A model generated the notes under the pieces. It worked only from the letters and a program-made list of their open reading frames with translations, had not been told where the DNA came from and searched no databases. A program made the position numbers and the translations under genes. From Acanthacorydalis orientalis (lineage: Eukaryota > Arthropoda > Insecta > Megaloptera > Corydalidae): a DNA stretch of 64,000 nt. Of this stretch, positions 32,901 to 47,900 are shown one piece after another; position 1 is the first letter of the stretch; each line of letters begins with the position of its first letter. Where the stretch lies: NCBI GenBank assembly GCA_034766995.1, contig CM068325.1, positions 597,501 through 661,500 on the forward strand, given 5' to 3'.

Positions 32901-35900
32901 TTTTGAACAATTCTCGAGTCTGGTCGTTGAAAATCACGTTTATATGAAAAATATCGCAATTTCAAGCGACAAAAACGCTATTTCAGTGATAATATCACAG
33001 AATTTACAAAAAATGTATACATATTTGGTGTTATTTCAGTCAAAATAAGTTAGTTTTATATAAAAGTTGCAACATTTTTCGTCAAATATCGAGTCTGGTC
33101 GTTGAAAATCACGTTTATATGAAAAATATCGCTATTTCAAGCGACAAAAACGCTACTTCAGTGATAATATCACAGAATTTATCAAAAATGTACACATATT
33201 TCTTGTTATTTCAGTAAAAGTATGTCAGTTCTATATAAAAGTTGCAATATTTTTGAACAATTCTCGAGTCTGGTCGTTGAAAATCACGTTTATATGAAAA
33301 ATATCGCAATTTCAAGCGACAAAAACGCTATTTCAGTGATAATATCACAGAATTTACCAAAAATGTATACATATTTGGTGTTATTTCAGTCAAAATAAGT
33401 TAGTTCTATATAAAAGTTGCAACATTTTTCGTCAAATATCGAGTCTGGTCGTTGAAAATCACGTTTATATGAAAAATATCGCTATTTCAAGCGACAAAAA
33501 CGCTATTTCAGTGATAATATCACAGAATTTACAAAAAATGTATACATGTTTCGTGTTATTTCAGTCAAAATAAGTTAGTTTTATATAAAAGTTGCAACAT
33601 TTTTCGTCAAATATCGAGTCTGGTCGTTGAAAATCACGTTTATATGAAAAATATCGCAATTTCAAGCGACAAAAACGCTATTTCAGTGATAATATCACAG
33701 AATTTATCAAAAATGTACACATATTTCTTGTTATTTCAGTAAAAGTATGTCAGTTCTATATAAAAGTTGCAATATTTTTGAACAATTCTCGAGTCTGGTC
33801 GTTGAAAATCACGTTTATATGAAAAATATCGCAATTTCAAGCGACAAAAACGCTATTTCAGTGATAATATCACAGAATTTACCAAAAATGTATACATATT
33901 TGGTGTTATTTCAGTCAAAATAAGTTAGTTCTATATAAAAGTTGCAACATTTTTCTTCAAATATCGAGTCTGGTCGTTGAAAATCACGTTTATATGAAAA
34001 ATATCGCTATTTCAAGCGACAAAAACGCTATTTCAGTGATAATATCACAGAATTTACAAAAAATGTATACATGTTTCGTGTTATTTCAGTCAAAATAAGT
34101 TAGTTTTATATAAAAGTTGCAACATTTTTCGTCAAATATCGAGTCTGGTCGTTGAAAATCACGTTTATATGAAAAATATCGATATTTCAAGCGACAAAAA
34201 CGATATTTCAGTGATAATATCACAGAATTTATCAAAAATGTACACATATTTCTTGTTATTTCAGTAAAAGTATGTCAGTTCTATATAAAAGTTGCAATAT
34301 TTTTGAACAATTCTCGAGTCTGGTCGTTGAAAATCACGTTTATATGAAAAATATCGCAATTTCAAGCGACAAAAACGCTATTTCAGTGATAATATCACAG
34401 AATTTACCAAAAATGTATACATATTTGGTGTTATTTCAGTCAAAATAAGTTAGTTTTATATAAAAGTTGCAACATTTTTCGTCAAATATCGAGTCTGGTC
34501 GTTGAAAATCACGTTTATATGAAAAATATCGCAATTTCAAGCGACAAAAACGCTATTTCAGTGATAATATCACAGAATTTATCAAAAATGTACACATATT
34601 TCGTGTTATTTCAGTAAAAGTATGTCAGTTCTATATAAAAGTTGCAATATTTTTGAACAATTCTCGAGTCTGGTCGTTGAAAATCACGTTTATATGAAAA
34701 ATATCGCAATTTCAAGCGACAAAAACGCTATTTCAGTGATAATATCTCAGAATTTACCAAAAATGTATACATCTTTGGTGCTATTTCAGTCAAAATAAGT
34801 TAGTTCTATATAAAAGTTGCAACATTTTTCGTCAAATATCGAGTCTGGTGGTTGAAAATCACGTTTATATGAAAAATATCGCTATTCAAGCGACAAAAAC
34901 GCTATTTCAGTGATAATATCACAGAATTTACCAAAAATGTATACATATTTGGTGTTATTTCAGTCAAAATAAGATAGTTCTATATAAAAGTTGCAACATT
35001 TTTCGTCAAATATCGAGTCTGGTCGTTGAAAATCACGTTTATATGAAAAATATCGCTATTTCAAGCGACAAAAACGCTATTTCAGTGATAATATCACAGA
35101 ATTTACCAAAAATGTATACATGTTTCGTGTTATTTCAGTCAAAATAAGTTAGTTTTATATAAAAGTTGCAATATTTTTGAACAATTCTCGAGTCTGGTCG
35201 TTGAAAATCACGTTTATATGAAAAATATCGCAATTTCAAGCGACAAAAACGCTATTTCAGTGATAATATCACAGAATTTACCAAAAATGTATACATATTT
35301 GGTGTTATTTCAGTCAAAATAAGTTAGTTTTATATAAAAGTTGCAACATTTTTCGTCAAATATCGAGTCTGGTCGTTGAAAATCACGTTTATATGAAAAA
35401 TATCGCAATTTCAAGCGACAAAAACGCTACTTCAGTGATAATATCACAGAATTTACCAAAAATGTATACATATTTGGTGTTATTTCAGTCAAAATAAGTT
35501 AGTTCTATATAAAAGTTGCAACATTTTTCTTCAAATATCGAGTCTGGTCGTTGAAAATCACGTTTATATGAAAAATATCGCAATTTCAAGCGACAAAAAC
35601 GCTATTTCAGTGATAATATCACAGAATTTACAAAAAATGTATACATGTTTCGTGTTATTTCAGTCAAAATAAGTTAGTTTTATATAAAAGTTGCAACATT
35701 TTTCGTCAAATATCGAGTCTGGTCGTTGAAAATCACGTTTATATGAAAAATATCGCAATTTCAAGCGACAAAAACGCTACTTCAGTGATAATATCACAGA
35801 ATTTATCAAAAATGTACACATATTTCGTGTTATTTCAGTAAAAGTATGTCAGTTCTATATAAAAGTTGCAATATTTTTGAACAATTCTCGAGTCTGGTCG

Positions 35901-38900
35901 TTGAAAATCACGTTTATATGAAAAATATCGCAATTTCAAGCGACAAAAACGCTATTTCAGTGATAATATCACAGAATTTATCAAAAATGTATACATACTT
36001 GGTGTTATTTCAGTCAAAATAAGTTAGTTTTATATAAAAGTTGCAACATTTTTCGTCAAATATCGAGTCTGGTCGTTGAAAATCACGTTTATATGAAAAA
36101 TATCGCTATTTCAAGCGACAAAAACACTATTTCAGTGATAATATCACATAATTTATCAAAAATGTACACATATTTCTTGTTATTTCAGTAAAAGTATGTC
36201 AGTTCTATATAAAAGTTGCAATATTTTTGAACAATTCTCGAGTCTGGTCGTTGAAAATCACGTTTATATGAAAAATATCGCAATTTCAAGCGACAAAAAC
36301 GCTATTTCAGTGATAATATCACAGAATTTACCAAAAATGTATACATATTTGGTGTTATTTCAGTCAAAATAAGTTAGTTCTATATAAAAGTTGCAACATT
36401 TTTCGTCAAATATCGAGTCTGGTCGTTGAAAATCACGTTTATATGAAAAATATCGCTATTTCAAGCGACAAAAACGCTATTTCAGTGATAATATCACAGA
36501 ATTTACAAAAAATGTATACATGTTTCGTGTTATTTCAGTCAAAATAAGTTAGTTTTATATAAAAGTTGCAACATTTTTCGTCAAATATCGAGTCTGGTCG
36601 TTGAAAATCACGTTTATATGAAAAATATCGCAATTTCAAGCGACAAAAATGCTATTTCAGTGATAATATCACAGAATTTATCAAAAATGTACACATATTT
36701 CGTGTTATTTCAGTAAAAGTATGTCAGTTCTATATAAAAGTTGCAATATTTTTGAACAATTCTCGAGTCTGGTCGTTGAAAATCACGTTTATATGAAAAA
36801 TATCGCAATTTCAAGCGACAAAAACGCTATTTCAGTGATAATATCACAGAATTTACCAAAAATGTATACATATTTGGTGTTATTTCAGTCAAAATAAGTT
36901 AGTTCTATATAAAAGTTGCAACATTTTTCGTCAAATATCGAGTCTGGTCGTTGAAAATCACGTTTATATGAAAAATATCGCTATTTCAAGCGACAAAAAC
37001 GCTATTTCAGTGATCATATCACAGAATTTACAAAAAATGTATACATATTTGGTGTTATTTCAGTCAAAATAAGTTAGTTTTATATAAAAGATGCAACATT
37101 TTTCGTCAAATATCGAGTCTGGTCGTTGAAAATCACGTTTATATGAAAAATATCGCTATTTCAAGCGACAAAAACACTATTTCAGTGATAATATCACATA
37201 ATTTATCAAAAATGTACACATATTTCTTGTTATTTCAGTAAAAGTATGTCAGTTCTATATAAAAGTTGCAATATTTTTGAACAATTCTCGAGTCTGGTCG
37301 TTAAAAATCACGTTTTTATGAAAAATATCGCAATTTCAAGCGACAAAAACGCTATTTCAGTGATAATATCACAGAATTTACCAAAAATGTATACATATTT
37401 GGTGTTATTTCAGTCAAAATAAGTTAGTTTTATATAAAAGTTGCAACATTTTTCGTCAAATATCGAGTCTGGTCGTTGAAAATCACGTTTATATGAAAAA
37501 TATCGCTATTTCAAGCGACAAAAACGCTACTTCAGTGATAATATCACAGAATTTATCAAAAATGTACACATATTTCTTGTTATTTCAGTAAAAGTATGTC
37601 AGTTCTATATAAAAGTTGCAATATTTTTGAACAATTCTCGAGTCTGGTCGTTGAAAATCACGTTTATATGAAAAATATCGCAATTTCAAGCGACAAAAAC
37701 GCTATTTCAGTGATAATATCACAGAATTTACCAAAAATGTATACATATTTGGTGTTATTTCAGTCAAAATAAGTTAGTTCTATATAAAAGTTGCAACATT
37801 TTTCGTCAAATATCGAGTCTGGTCGTTGAAAATCACGTTTATATGAAAAATATCGCTATTTCAAGCGACAAAAACGCTATTTCAGTGATAATATCACAGA
37901 ATTTATCAAAAATGTACACATATTTCGTGTTATTTCAGTAAAAGTATGTCAGTTCTATATAAAAGTTGCAACATTTTTCGTCAAATATCGAGTCTGGTCG
38001 TTGAAAATCACGTTTATATGAAAAATATCGCAATTTCAAGCGACAAAAACGCTATTTCAGTGATAATATCACAGAATTTACCAAAAATGTATACATATTT
38101 GGTGTTATTTCAGTCAAAATAAGTTAGTTTTATATAAAAGTTGCAACATTTTTCGTCAAATATCGAGTCTGGTCGTTGAAAATCACGTTTATATGAAAAA
38201 TATCGCAATTTCAAGCGACAAAAACGCTATTTCAGTGATAATATCACAGAATTTATCAAAAATGTACACATATTTCTTGTTATTTCAGTAAAAGTATGTC
38301 AGTTCTATATAAAAGTTGCAATATTTTTGAACAATTCTCGAGTCTGGTCGTTGAAAATCACGTTTATATGAAAAATATCGCAATTTCAAGCGACAAAAAC
38401 GCTATTTCAGTGATAATTTCACAGAATTTATCAAAAATGTACACATATTTGGTGTTATTTTAGTAAAAGTATGTCAGTTCTATATAAAAGTTGCAATATT
38501 TTTGAACAATTCTCGAGTCTGGTCGTTGAAAATCACGTTTATATGAAAAATATCGCAATTTCAAGCGACAAAAACGCTACTTCAGTGATAATATCACAGA
38601 ATTTATCAAAAATGTATACATATTTGGTGTTATTTAAGTCAAAATAAGTTAGTTTTATATAAAAGTTGCAACATTTTTCGTCAAATATCGAGTCTGGTCG
38701 TTGATAATCACGTTTATATGAAAAATATCGCTATTTCAAGCGACAAAAACGCTATTTCAGTGATAACATCACAGAATTTACAAAAAATGTATACATGTTT
38801 CGTGTTATTTCAGTCAAAATAAGTTAGTTTTATATAAAAGTTGCAATATTTTTGAACAATTCTCGAGTCTGGTCGTTGAAAATCACGTTTATATGAAAAA

Positions 38901-41900
38901 TATCGCAATTTCAAGCGACAAAAACGCTACTTCAGTGATAATATCACAGAATTTATCAAAAATGTACACATATTTCGTGTTATTTCAGTAAAAGTATGTC
39001 AGTTCTATATAAAAGTTGCAATATTTTTGAACAATTCTCGAGTCTGGTCGTTGAAAATCACGTTTATATGAAAAATATCGCAATTTCAAGCGACAAAAAC
39101 GCTATTTCAGTGATAATATCACAGAATTTATCAAAAATGTACACATATTTCGTGTTATTTCAGTCAAAATAAGTTAGTTTTATATAAAAGTTGCAACATT
39201 TTTCGTCAAATATCGAGTCTGGTCGTTGAAAATCACGTTTATATGAAAAATATCGCAATTTCAAGCGACAAAAACGCTATTTCAGTGATAATATCACAGA
39301 ATTTATCAAAAATGTACACATATTTCGTGTTATTTCAGTAAAAGTATGTCAGTTCTATATAAAAGTTGCAATATTTTTGAACAATTCTCGAGTCTGGTCG
39401 TTGAAAATCACGTTTATATGAAAAATATCGCAATTTCAAGCGACAAAAACGCTATTTCAGTGATAATATCACAGAATTTACCAAAAATGTATACATATTT
39501 GGTGTTATTTCAGTCAAAATAAGTTAGTTCTATATAAAAGTTGCAACATTTTTCGTCAAATATCGAGTCTGGTCGTTGAAAATCACGTTTATATGAAAAA
39601 TATCGCAATTTCAAGCGACAAAAACGCTACTTCAGTGATAATATCACAGAATTTATCAAAAATGTACACATATTTCGTGTTATTTCAGTAAAAGTATGTC
39701 AGTTCTATATAAAAGTTGCAATATTTTTGAACAATTCTCGAGTCTGGTCGTTGAAAATCACGTTTATATGAAAAATATCGCAATTTCAAGCGACAAAAAC
39801 GCTATTTCAGTGATAATATCACAGAATTTATCAAAAATGTACACATATTTCGTGTTATTTCAGTAAAAGTATGTCAGTTCTATATAAAAGTTGCAATATT
39901 TTTGAACAATTCTCGAGTCTGGTCGTTGAAAATCACGTTTATATGAAAAATATCGCAATTTCAAGCGACAAAAACGCTATTTCAGTGATAATATCACAGA
40001 ATTTACCAAAAATGTATACATATTTGGTGTTATTTCAGTCAAAATAAGTTAGTTTTATATAAAAGTTGCAACATTTTTCGTCAAATATCGAGTCTGGTCG
40101 TTGAAAATCACGTTTATATGAAAAATATCGCAATTTCAAGCGACAAAAACGCTATTTCAGTGATAATATCACAGAATTTATCAAAAATGTACACATATTT
40201 CTTGTTATTTCAGTAAAAGTATGTCAGTTCTATATAAAAGTTGCAATATTTTTGAACAATTCTCGAGTCTGGTCGTTGAAAATCACGTTTATATGAAAAA
40301 TATCGCAATTTCAAGCGACAAAAACGCTATTTCAGTGATAATATCACAGAATTTACCAAAAATGTATACATATTTGGTGTTATTTCAGTCAAAATAAGTT
40401 AGTTCTATATAAAAGTTGCAACATTTTTCGTCAAATATCGAGTCTGGTCGTTGAAAATCACGTTTATATGAAAAATATCGCAATTTCAAGCGACAAAAAC
40501 GCTACTTCAGTGATAATATCACAGAATTTATCAAAAATGTACACATATTTCGTGTTATTTCAGTAAAAGTATGTCAGTTCTATATAAAAGTTGCAATATT
40601 TTTGAACAATTCTCGAGTCTGGTCGTTGAAAATCACGTTTATATGAAAAATATCGCAATTTCAAGCGACAAAAACGCTATTTCAGTGATAATATCACAGA
40701 ATTTACCAAAAATGTATACATATTTGGTGTTATTTCAGTCAAAATAAGTTAGTTCTATATAAAAGTTGCAACATTTTTCGTCAAATATCGAGTCTGGTCG
40801 TTGAAAATCACGTTTATATGAAAAATATCGCAATTTCAAGCGACAAAAACGCTATTTCAGTGATAATATCACAGAATTTACCAAAAATGTATACATGTTT
40901 CGTGTTATTTCAGTCAAAATAAGTTAGTTTTATATAAAAGTTGCAACATTTTTCGTCAAATATCGAGTCTGGTCGTTGAAAATCACGTTTATATGAAAAA
41001 TATCGCAATTTCAAGCGACAAAAACGCTATTTCAGTGATAATATCACAGAATTTATCAAAAATGTACACATATTTCGTGTTATTTCAGTAAAAGTATGTC
41101 AGTTCTATATAAAAGTTGCAATATTTTTGAACAATTCTCGAGTCTGGTCGTTGAAAATCACGTTTATATGAAAAATATCGCAATTTCAAGCGACAAAAAC
41201 GCTATTTCAGTGATAATATCACAGAATTTATCAAAAATGTATACATACTTGGTGTTATTTCAGTCAAAATAAGTTAGTTTTATATAAAAGTTGCAACATT
41301 TTTCGTCAAATATCGAGTCTGGTCGTTGAAAATCACGTTTATATGAAAAATATCGCAATTTCAAGCGACAAAAACGCTACTTCAGTGATAATATCACAGA
41401 ATTTATCAAAAATGTACACATATTTCTTGTTATTTCAGTAAAAGTATGTCAGTTCTATATAAAAGTTGCAATATTTTTGAACAATTCTCGAGTCTGGTCG
41501 TTGAAAATCACGTTTATATGAAAAATATCGCAATTTCAAGCGACAAAAACGCTATTTCAGTGATAATATCACAGAATTTACCAAAAATGTATACATATTT
41601 GGTGTTATTTCAGTCAAAATAAGTTAGTTCTATATAAAAGTTGCAACATTTTTCGTCAAATATCGAGTCTGGTCGTTGAAAATCACGTTTATATGAAAAA
41701 TATCGCAATTTCAAGCGACAAAAACGCTACTTCAGTGATAATATCACAGAATTTATCAAAAATGTACACATATTTCGTGTTATTTCAGTAAAAGTATGTC
41801 AGTTCTATATAAAAGTTGCAATATTTTTGAACAATTCTCGAGTCTGGTCGTTGAAAATCACGTTTATATGAAAAATATCGCAATTTCAAGCGACAAAAAC

Positions 41901-44900
41901 GCTATTTCAGTGATAATATCACAGAATTTATCAAAAATGTACACATATTTCGTGTTATTTCAGTAAAAGTATGTCAGTTCTATATAAAAGTTGCAATATT
42001 TTTGAACAATTCTCGAGTCTGGTCGTTGAAAATCACGTTTATATGAAAAATATCGCAATTTCAAGCGACAAAAACGCTATTTCAGTGATAATATCACAGA
42101 ATTTATCAAAAATGTATACATACTTGGTGTTATTTCAGTCAAAATAAGTTAGTTTTATATAAAAGTTGCAACATTTTTCGTCAAATATCGAGTCTGGTCG
42201 TTGAAAATCACGTTTATATGAAAAATATCGCAATTTCAAGCGACAAAAACGCTATTTCAGTGATAATATCACAGAATTTATCAAAAATGTACACATATTT
42301 CGTGTTATTTCAGTAAAAGTATGTCAGTTCTATATAAAAGTTGCAATATTTTTGAACAATTCTCGAGTCTGGTCGTTGAAAATCACGTTTATATGAAAAA
42401 TATCGCAATTTCAAGCGACAAAAACGCTATTTCAGTGATAATATCACAGAATTTATCAAAAATGTACACATATTTGGTGTTATTTCAGTCAAAATAAGTT
42501 AGTTCTATATAAAAGTTGCAACATTTTTCGTCAAATATCGAGTCTGGTCGTTGAAAATCACGTTTATATGAAAAATATCGCAATTTCAAGCGACAAAAAC
42601 GCTATTTCAGTGATAATATCACAGAATTTACCAAAAATGTATACATATTTGGTGTTATTTCAGTCAAAATATGTTAGTTCTATATAAAAGTTGCAACATT
42701 TTTGAACAATTCTCGAGTCTGGTCGTTGAAAATCACGTTTATATGAAAAATATCGATATTTCAAGCGACAAAAACGATATTTCAGTGATAATATCACAGA
42801 ATTTATCAAAAATGTATACATACTTGGTGTTATTTCAGTCAAAATAAGTTAGTTTTATATAAAAGTTGCAACATTTTTCGTCAAATATCGAGTCTGGTCG
42901 TTGAAAATCACGTTTATATGAAAAATATCGCAATTTCAAGCGACAAAAACGCTATTTCAGTGATAATATCACAGAATTTATCAAAAATGTACACATATTT
43001 CTTGTTATTTCAGTAAAAGTATGTCAGTTCTATATAAAAGTTGCAATATTTTTGAACAATTCTCGAGTCTGGTCGTTGAAAATCACGTTTATATGAAAAA
43101 TATCGCAATTTCAAGCGACAAAAACGCTATTTCAGTGATAATATCACAGAATTTACCAAAAATGTATACATATTTGGTGTTATTTCAGTCAAAATAAGTT
43201 AGTTCTATATAAAAGTTGCAACATTTTTCGTCAAATATCGAGTCTGGTCGTTGAAAATCACGTTTATATGAAAAATATCGCAATTTCAAGCGACAAAAAC
43301 GCTATTTCAGTGATAATATCACAGAATTTATCAAAAATGTACACATATTTCGTGTTATTTCAGTAAAAGTATGTCAGTTCTATATAAAAGTTGCAATATT
43401 TTTGAACAATTCTCGAGTCTGGTCGTTGAAAATCACGTTTATATGAAAAATATCGCAATTTCAAGCGACAAAAACGCTATTTCAGTGATAATATCACAGA
43501 ATTTATCAAAAATGTATACATATTTGGTGTTATTTCAGTCAAAATAAGTTAGTTCTATATAAAAGTTGCAACATTTTTCGTCAAATATCGAGTCTGGTCG
43601 TTGAAAATCACGTTTATATGAAAAATATCGCAATTTCAAGCGACAAAAACGCTACTTCAGTGATAATATCACAGAATTTATCAAAAATGTACACATATTT
43701 CGTGTTATTTCAGTAAAAGTATGTCAGTTCTATATAAAAGTTGCAATATTTTTGAACAATTCTCGAGTCTGGTCGTTGAAAATCACGTTTATATGAAAAA
43801 TATCGCAATTTCAAGCGACAAAAACGCTATTTCAGTGATAATATCACAGAATTTACCAAAAATGTATACATGTTTCGTGTTATTTCAGTCAAAATAAGTT
43901 AGTTTTATATAAAAGTTGCAACATTTTTCGTCAAATATCGAGTCTGGTCGTTGAAAATCACGTTTATATGAAAAATATCGCAATTTCAAGCGACAAAAAC
44001 GCTATTTCAGTGATAATATCACAGAATTTATCAAAAATGTACACATATTTCGTGTTATTTCAGTAAAAGTATGTCAGTTCTATATAAAAGTTGCAATATT
44101 TTTGAACAATTCTCGAGTCTGGTCGTTGAAAATCACGTTTATATGAAAAATATCGCAATTTCAAGCGACAAAAACGCTATTTCAGTGATAATATCACAGA
44201 ATTTATCAAAAATGTACACATATTTCGTGTTATTTCAGTAAAAGTATGTCAGTTCTATATAAAAGTTGCAATATTTTTGAACAATTCTCGAGTCTGGTCG
44301 TTGAAAATCACGTTTATATGAAAAATATCGCAATTTCAAGCGACAAAAACGCTATTTCAGTGATAATATCACAGAATTTATCAAAAATGTACACATATTT
44401 CGTGTTATTTCAGTAAAAGTATGTCAGTTCTATATAAAAGTTGCAATATTTTTGAACAATTCTCGAGTCTGGTCGTTGAAAATCACGTTTATATGAAAAA
44501 TATCGCAATTTCAAGCGACAAAAACGCTATTTCAGTGATAATATCACAGAATTTACCAAAAATGTATACATATTTGGTGTTATTTCAGTCAAAATAAGTT
44601 AGTTTTATATAAAAGTTGCAACATTTTTCGTCAAATATCGAGTCTGGTCGTTGAAAATCACGTTTATATGAAAAATATCGCAATTTCAAGCGACAAAAAC
44701 GCTACTTCAGTTATAATATCACAGAATCTATCAAAAATGTACACATATTTCGTGTTATTTCAGTAAAGGTATGTCAGTTCTATATAAAAGTTGCAATATT
44801 TTTGAACAATTCTCGAGTCTGGTCGTTGAAAATCGCGTTTATATGAAAAATATCGCAATTTCAAGCGACAAAAACGCTATTTCAGTGATAATATCACAGA

Positions 44901-47900
44901 ATTTATCAAAAATGGACACATATTTCGTGTTATTTCAGTCAAAATAAGTTAGTTCTATATAAAAGTTGCAACATTTTTCGTCAAATATCGAGTCTGGTCG
45001 TTGAAAATCACGTTTATATGAAAAATATCGCAATTTCAAGCGACAAAAACGCTACTTCAGTGATAATATCACAGAATTTATCAAAAATGTACACATATTT
45101 CGTGTTATTTCAGTAAAAGTATGTCAGTTCTATATAAAAGTTGCAATATTTTTGAACAATTCTCGAGTCTGGTCGTTGAAAATCACGTTTATATGAAAAA
45201 TATCGCAATTTCAAGCGACAAAAACGCTATTTCAGTGATAATATCACAGAATTTATCAAAAATGTATACATATTTGGTGTTATTTCAGTAAAAGTATGTC
45301 AGTTCTATATAAAAGTTGCAACATTTTTCGTCAAATATCGAGTCTGGTCGTTGAAAATCACGTTTATATGAAAAATATCGCAATTTCAAGCGACAAAAAC
45401 GCTATTTCAGTGATAATATCACAGAATTTATCAAAAATGTACACATATTTCGTGTTATTTCAGTAAAAGTATGTCAGTTCTATATAAAAGTTGCAATATT
45501 TTTGAACAATTCTCGAGTCTGGTCGTTGAAAATCACGTTTATATGAAAAATATCGCAATTTCAAGCGACAAAAACGCTATTTCAGTGATAATATCACAGA
45601 ATTTACCAAAAATGTATACATATTTGGTGTTATTTCAGTCAAAATAAGTTAGTTCTATATAAAAGTTGCAACATTTTTCGTCAAATATCGAGTCTGGTCG
45701 TTGAAAATCACGTTTATATGAAAAATATCGCAATTTCAAGCGACAAAAACGCTATTTCAGTGATAATATCACAGAATTTATCAAAAATGTACACATATTT
45801 CGTGTTATTTCAGTAAAAGTATGTCAGTTCTATATAAAAGTTGCAATATTTTTGAACAATTCTCGAGTCTGGTCGTTGAAAATCACGTTTATATGAAAAA
45901 TATCGCAATTTCAAGCGACAAAAACGCTACTTCAGTGATAATATCACAGAATTTATCAAAAATGTACACATATTTCGTGTTATTTCAGTAAAAGTATGTC
46001 AGTTCTATATAAAAGTTGCAATATTTTTGAACAATTCTCGAGTCTGGTCGTTGAAAATCACGTTTATATGAAAAATATCGCAATTTCAAGCGACAAAAAC
46101 GCTATTTCAGTGATAATATCACAGAATTTATCAAAAATGTACACATATTTCGTGTTATTTCAGTCAAAATATGTTAGTTCTATATAAAAGTTGCAACATT
46201 TTTGAACAATTCTCGAGTCTGGTCGTTGAAAATCACGTTTATATGAAAAATATCGCAATTTCAAGCGACAAAAACGCTACTTCAGTGATAATATCACAGA
46301 ATTTATCAAAAATGTATACATATTTGGTGTTATTTCAGTCAAAATAAGTTAGTTTTATATAAAAGTTGCAACATTTTTCGTCAAATATCGAGTCTGGTCG
46401 TTGAAAATCACGTTTATATGAAAAATATCGCAATTTCAAGCGACAAAAACGCTATTTCAGTGATAATATCACAGAATTTATCAAAAATGTACACATATTT
46501 CTTGTTATTTCAGTAAAAGTATGTCAGTTCTATATAAAAGTTGCAATATTTTTGAACAATTCTCGAGTCTGGTCGTTGAAAATCACGTTTATATGAAAAA
46601 TATCGCAATTTCAAGCGACAAAAACGCTATTTCAGTGATAATATCACAGAATTTACCAAAAATGTATACATATTTGGTGTTATTTCAGTCAAAATAAGTT
46701 AGTTCTATATAAAAGTTGCAACATTTTTCGTCAAATATCGAGTCTGGTCGTTGAAAATCACGTTTATATGAAAAATATCGCAATTTCAAGCGACAAAAAC
46801 GCTACTTCAGTGATAATATCACAGAATTTATCAAAAATGTACACATATTTCGTGTTATTTCAGTCAAAATAAGTTAGTTTTATATAAAAGTTGCAACATT
46901 TTTCGTCAAATATCGAGTCTGGTCGTTGAAAATCACGTTTATATGAAAAATATCGCAATTTCAAGCGACAAAAACGCTATTTCAGTGATAATATCACAGA
47001 ATTTATCAAAAATGTACACATATTTCGTGTTATTTCAGTAAAAGTATGTCAGTTCTATATAAAAGTTGCAATATTTTTGAACAATTCTCGAGTCTGGTCG
47101 TTGAAAATCACGTTTATATGAAAAATATCGCAATTTCAAGCGACAAAAACGCTATTTCAGTGATAATATCACAGAATTTACCAAAAATGTATACATATTT
47201 GGTGTTATTTCAGTCAAAATAAGTTAGTTCTATATAAAAGTTGCAATATTTTTGAACAATTCTCGAGTCTGGTCGTTGAAAATCACGTTTATATGAAAAA
47301 TATCGCAATTTCAAGCGACAAAAACGCTACTTCAGTGATAATATCACAGAATTTATCAAAAATGTACACATATTTCGTGTTATTTCAGTAAAAGTATGTC
47401 AGTTCTATATAAAAGTTGCAATATTTTTGAACAATTCTCGAGTCTGGTCGTTGAAAATCACGTTTATATGAAAAATATCGCAATTTCAAGCGACAAAAAC
47501 GCTACTTCAGTGATAATATCACAGAATTTATCAAAAATGTACACATATTTCGTGTTATTTCAGTAAAAGTATGTCAGTTCTATATAAAAGTTGCAATATT
47601 TTTGAACAATTCTCGAGTCTGGTCGTTGAAAATCACGTTTATATGAAAAATATCGCAATTTCAAGCGACAAAAACGCTATTTCAGTGATAATATCACAGA
47701 ATTTATCAAAAATGTATACATACTTGGTGTTATTTCAGTCAAAATAAGTTAGTTTTATATAAAAGTTGCAACATTTTTCGTCAAATATCGAGTCTGGTCG
47801 TTGAAAATCACGTTTATATGAAAAATATCGCAATTTCAAGCGACAAAAACGCTACTTCAGTGATAATATCACAGAATTTATCAAAAATGTACACATATTT

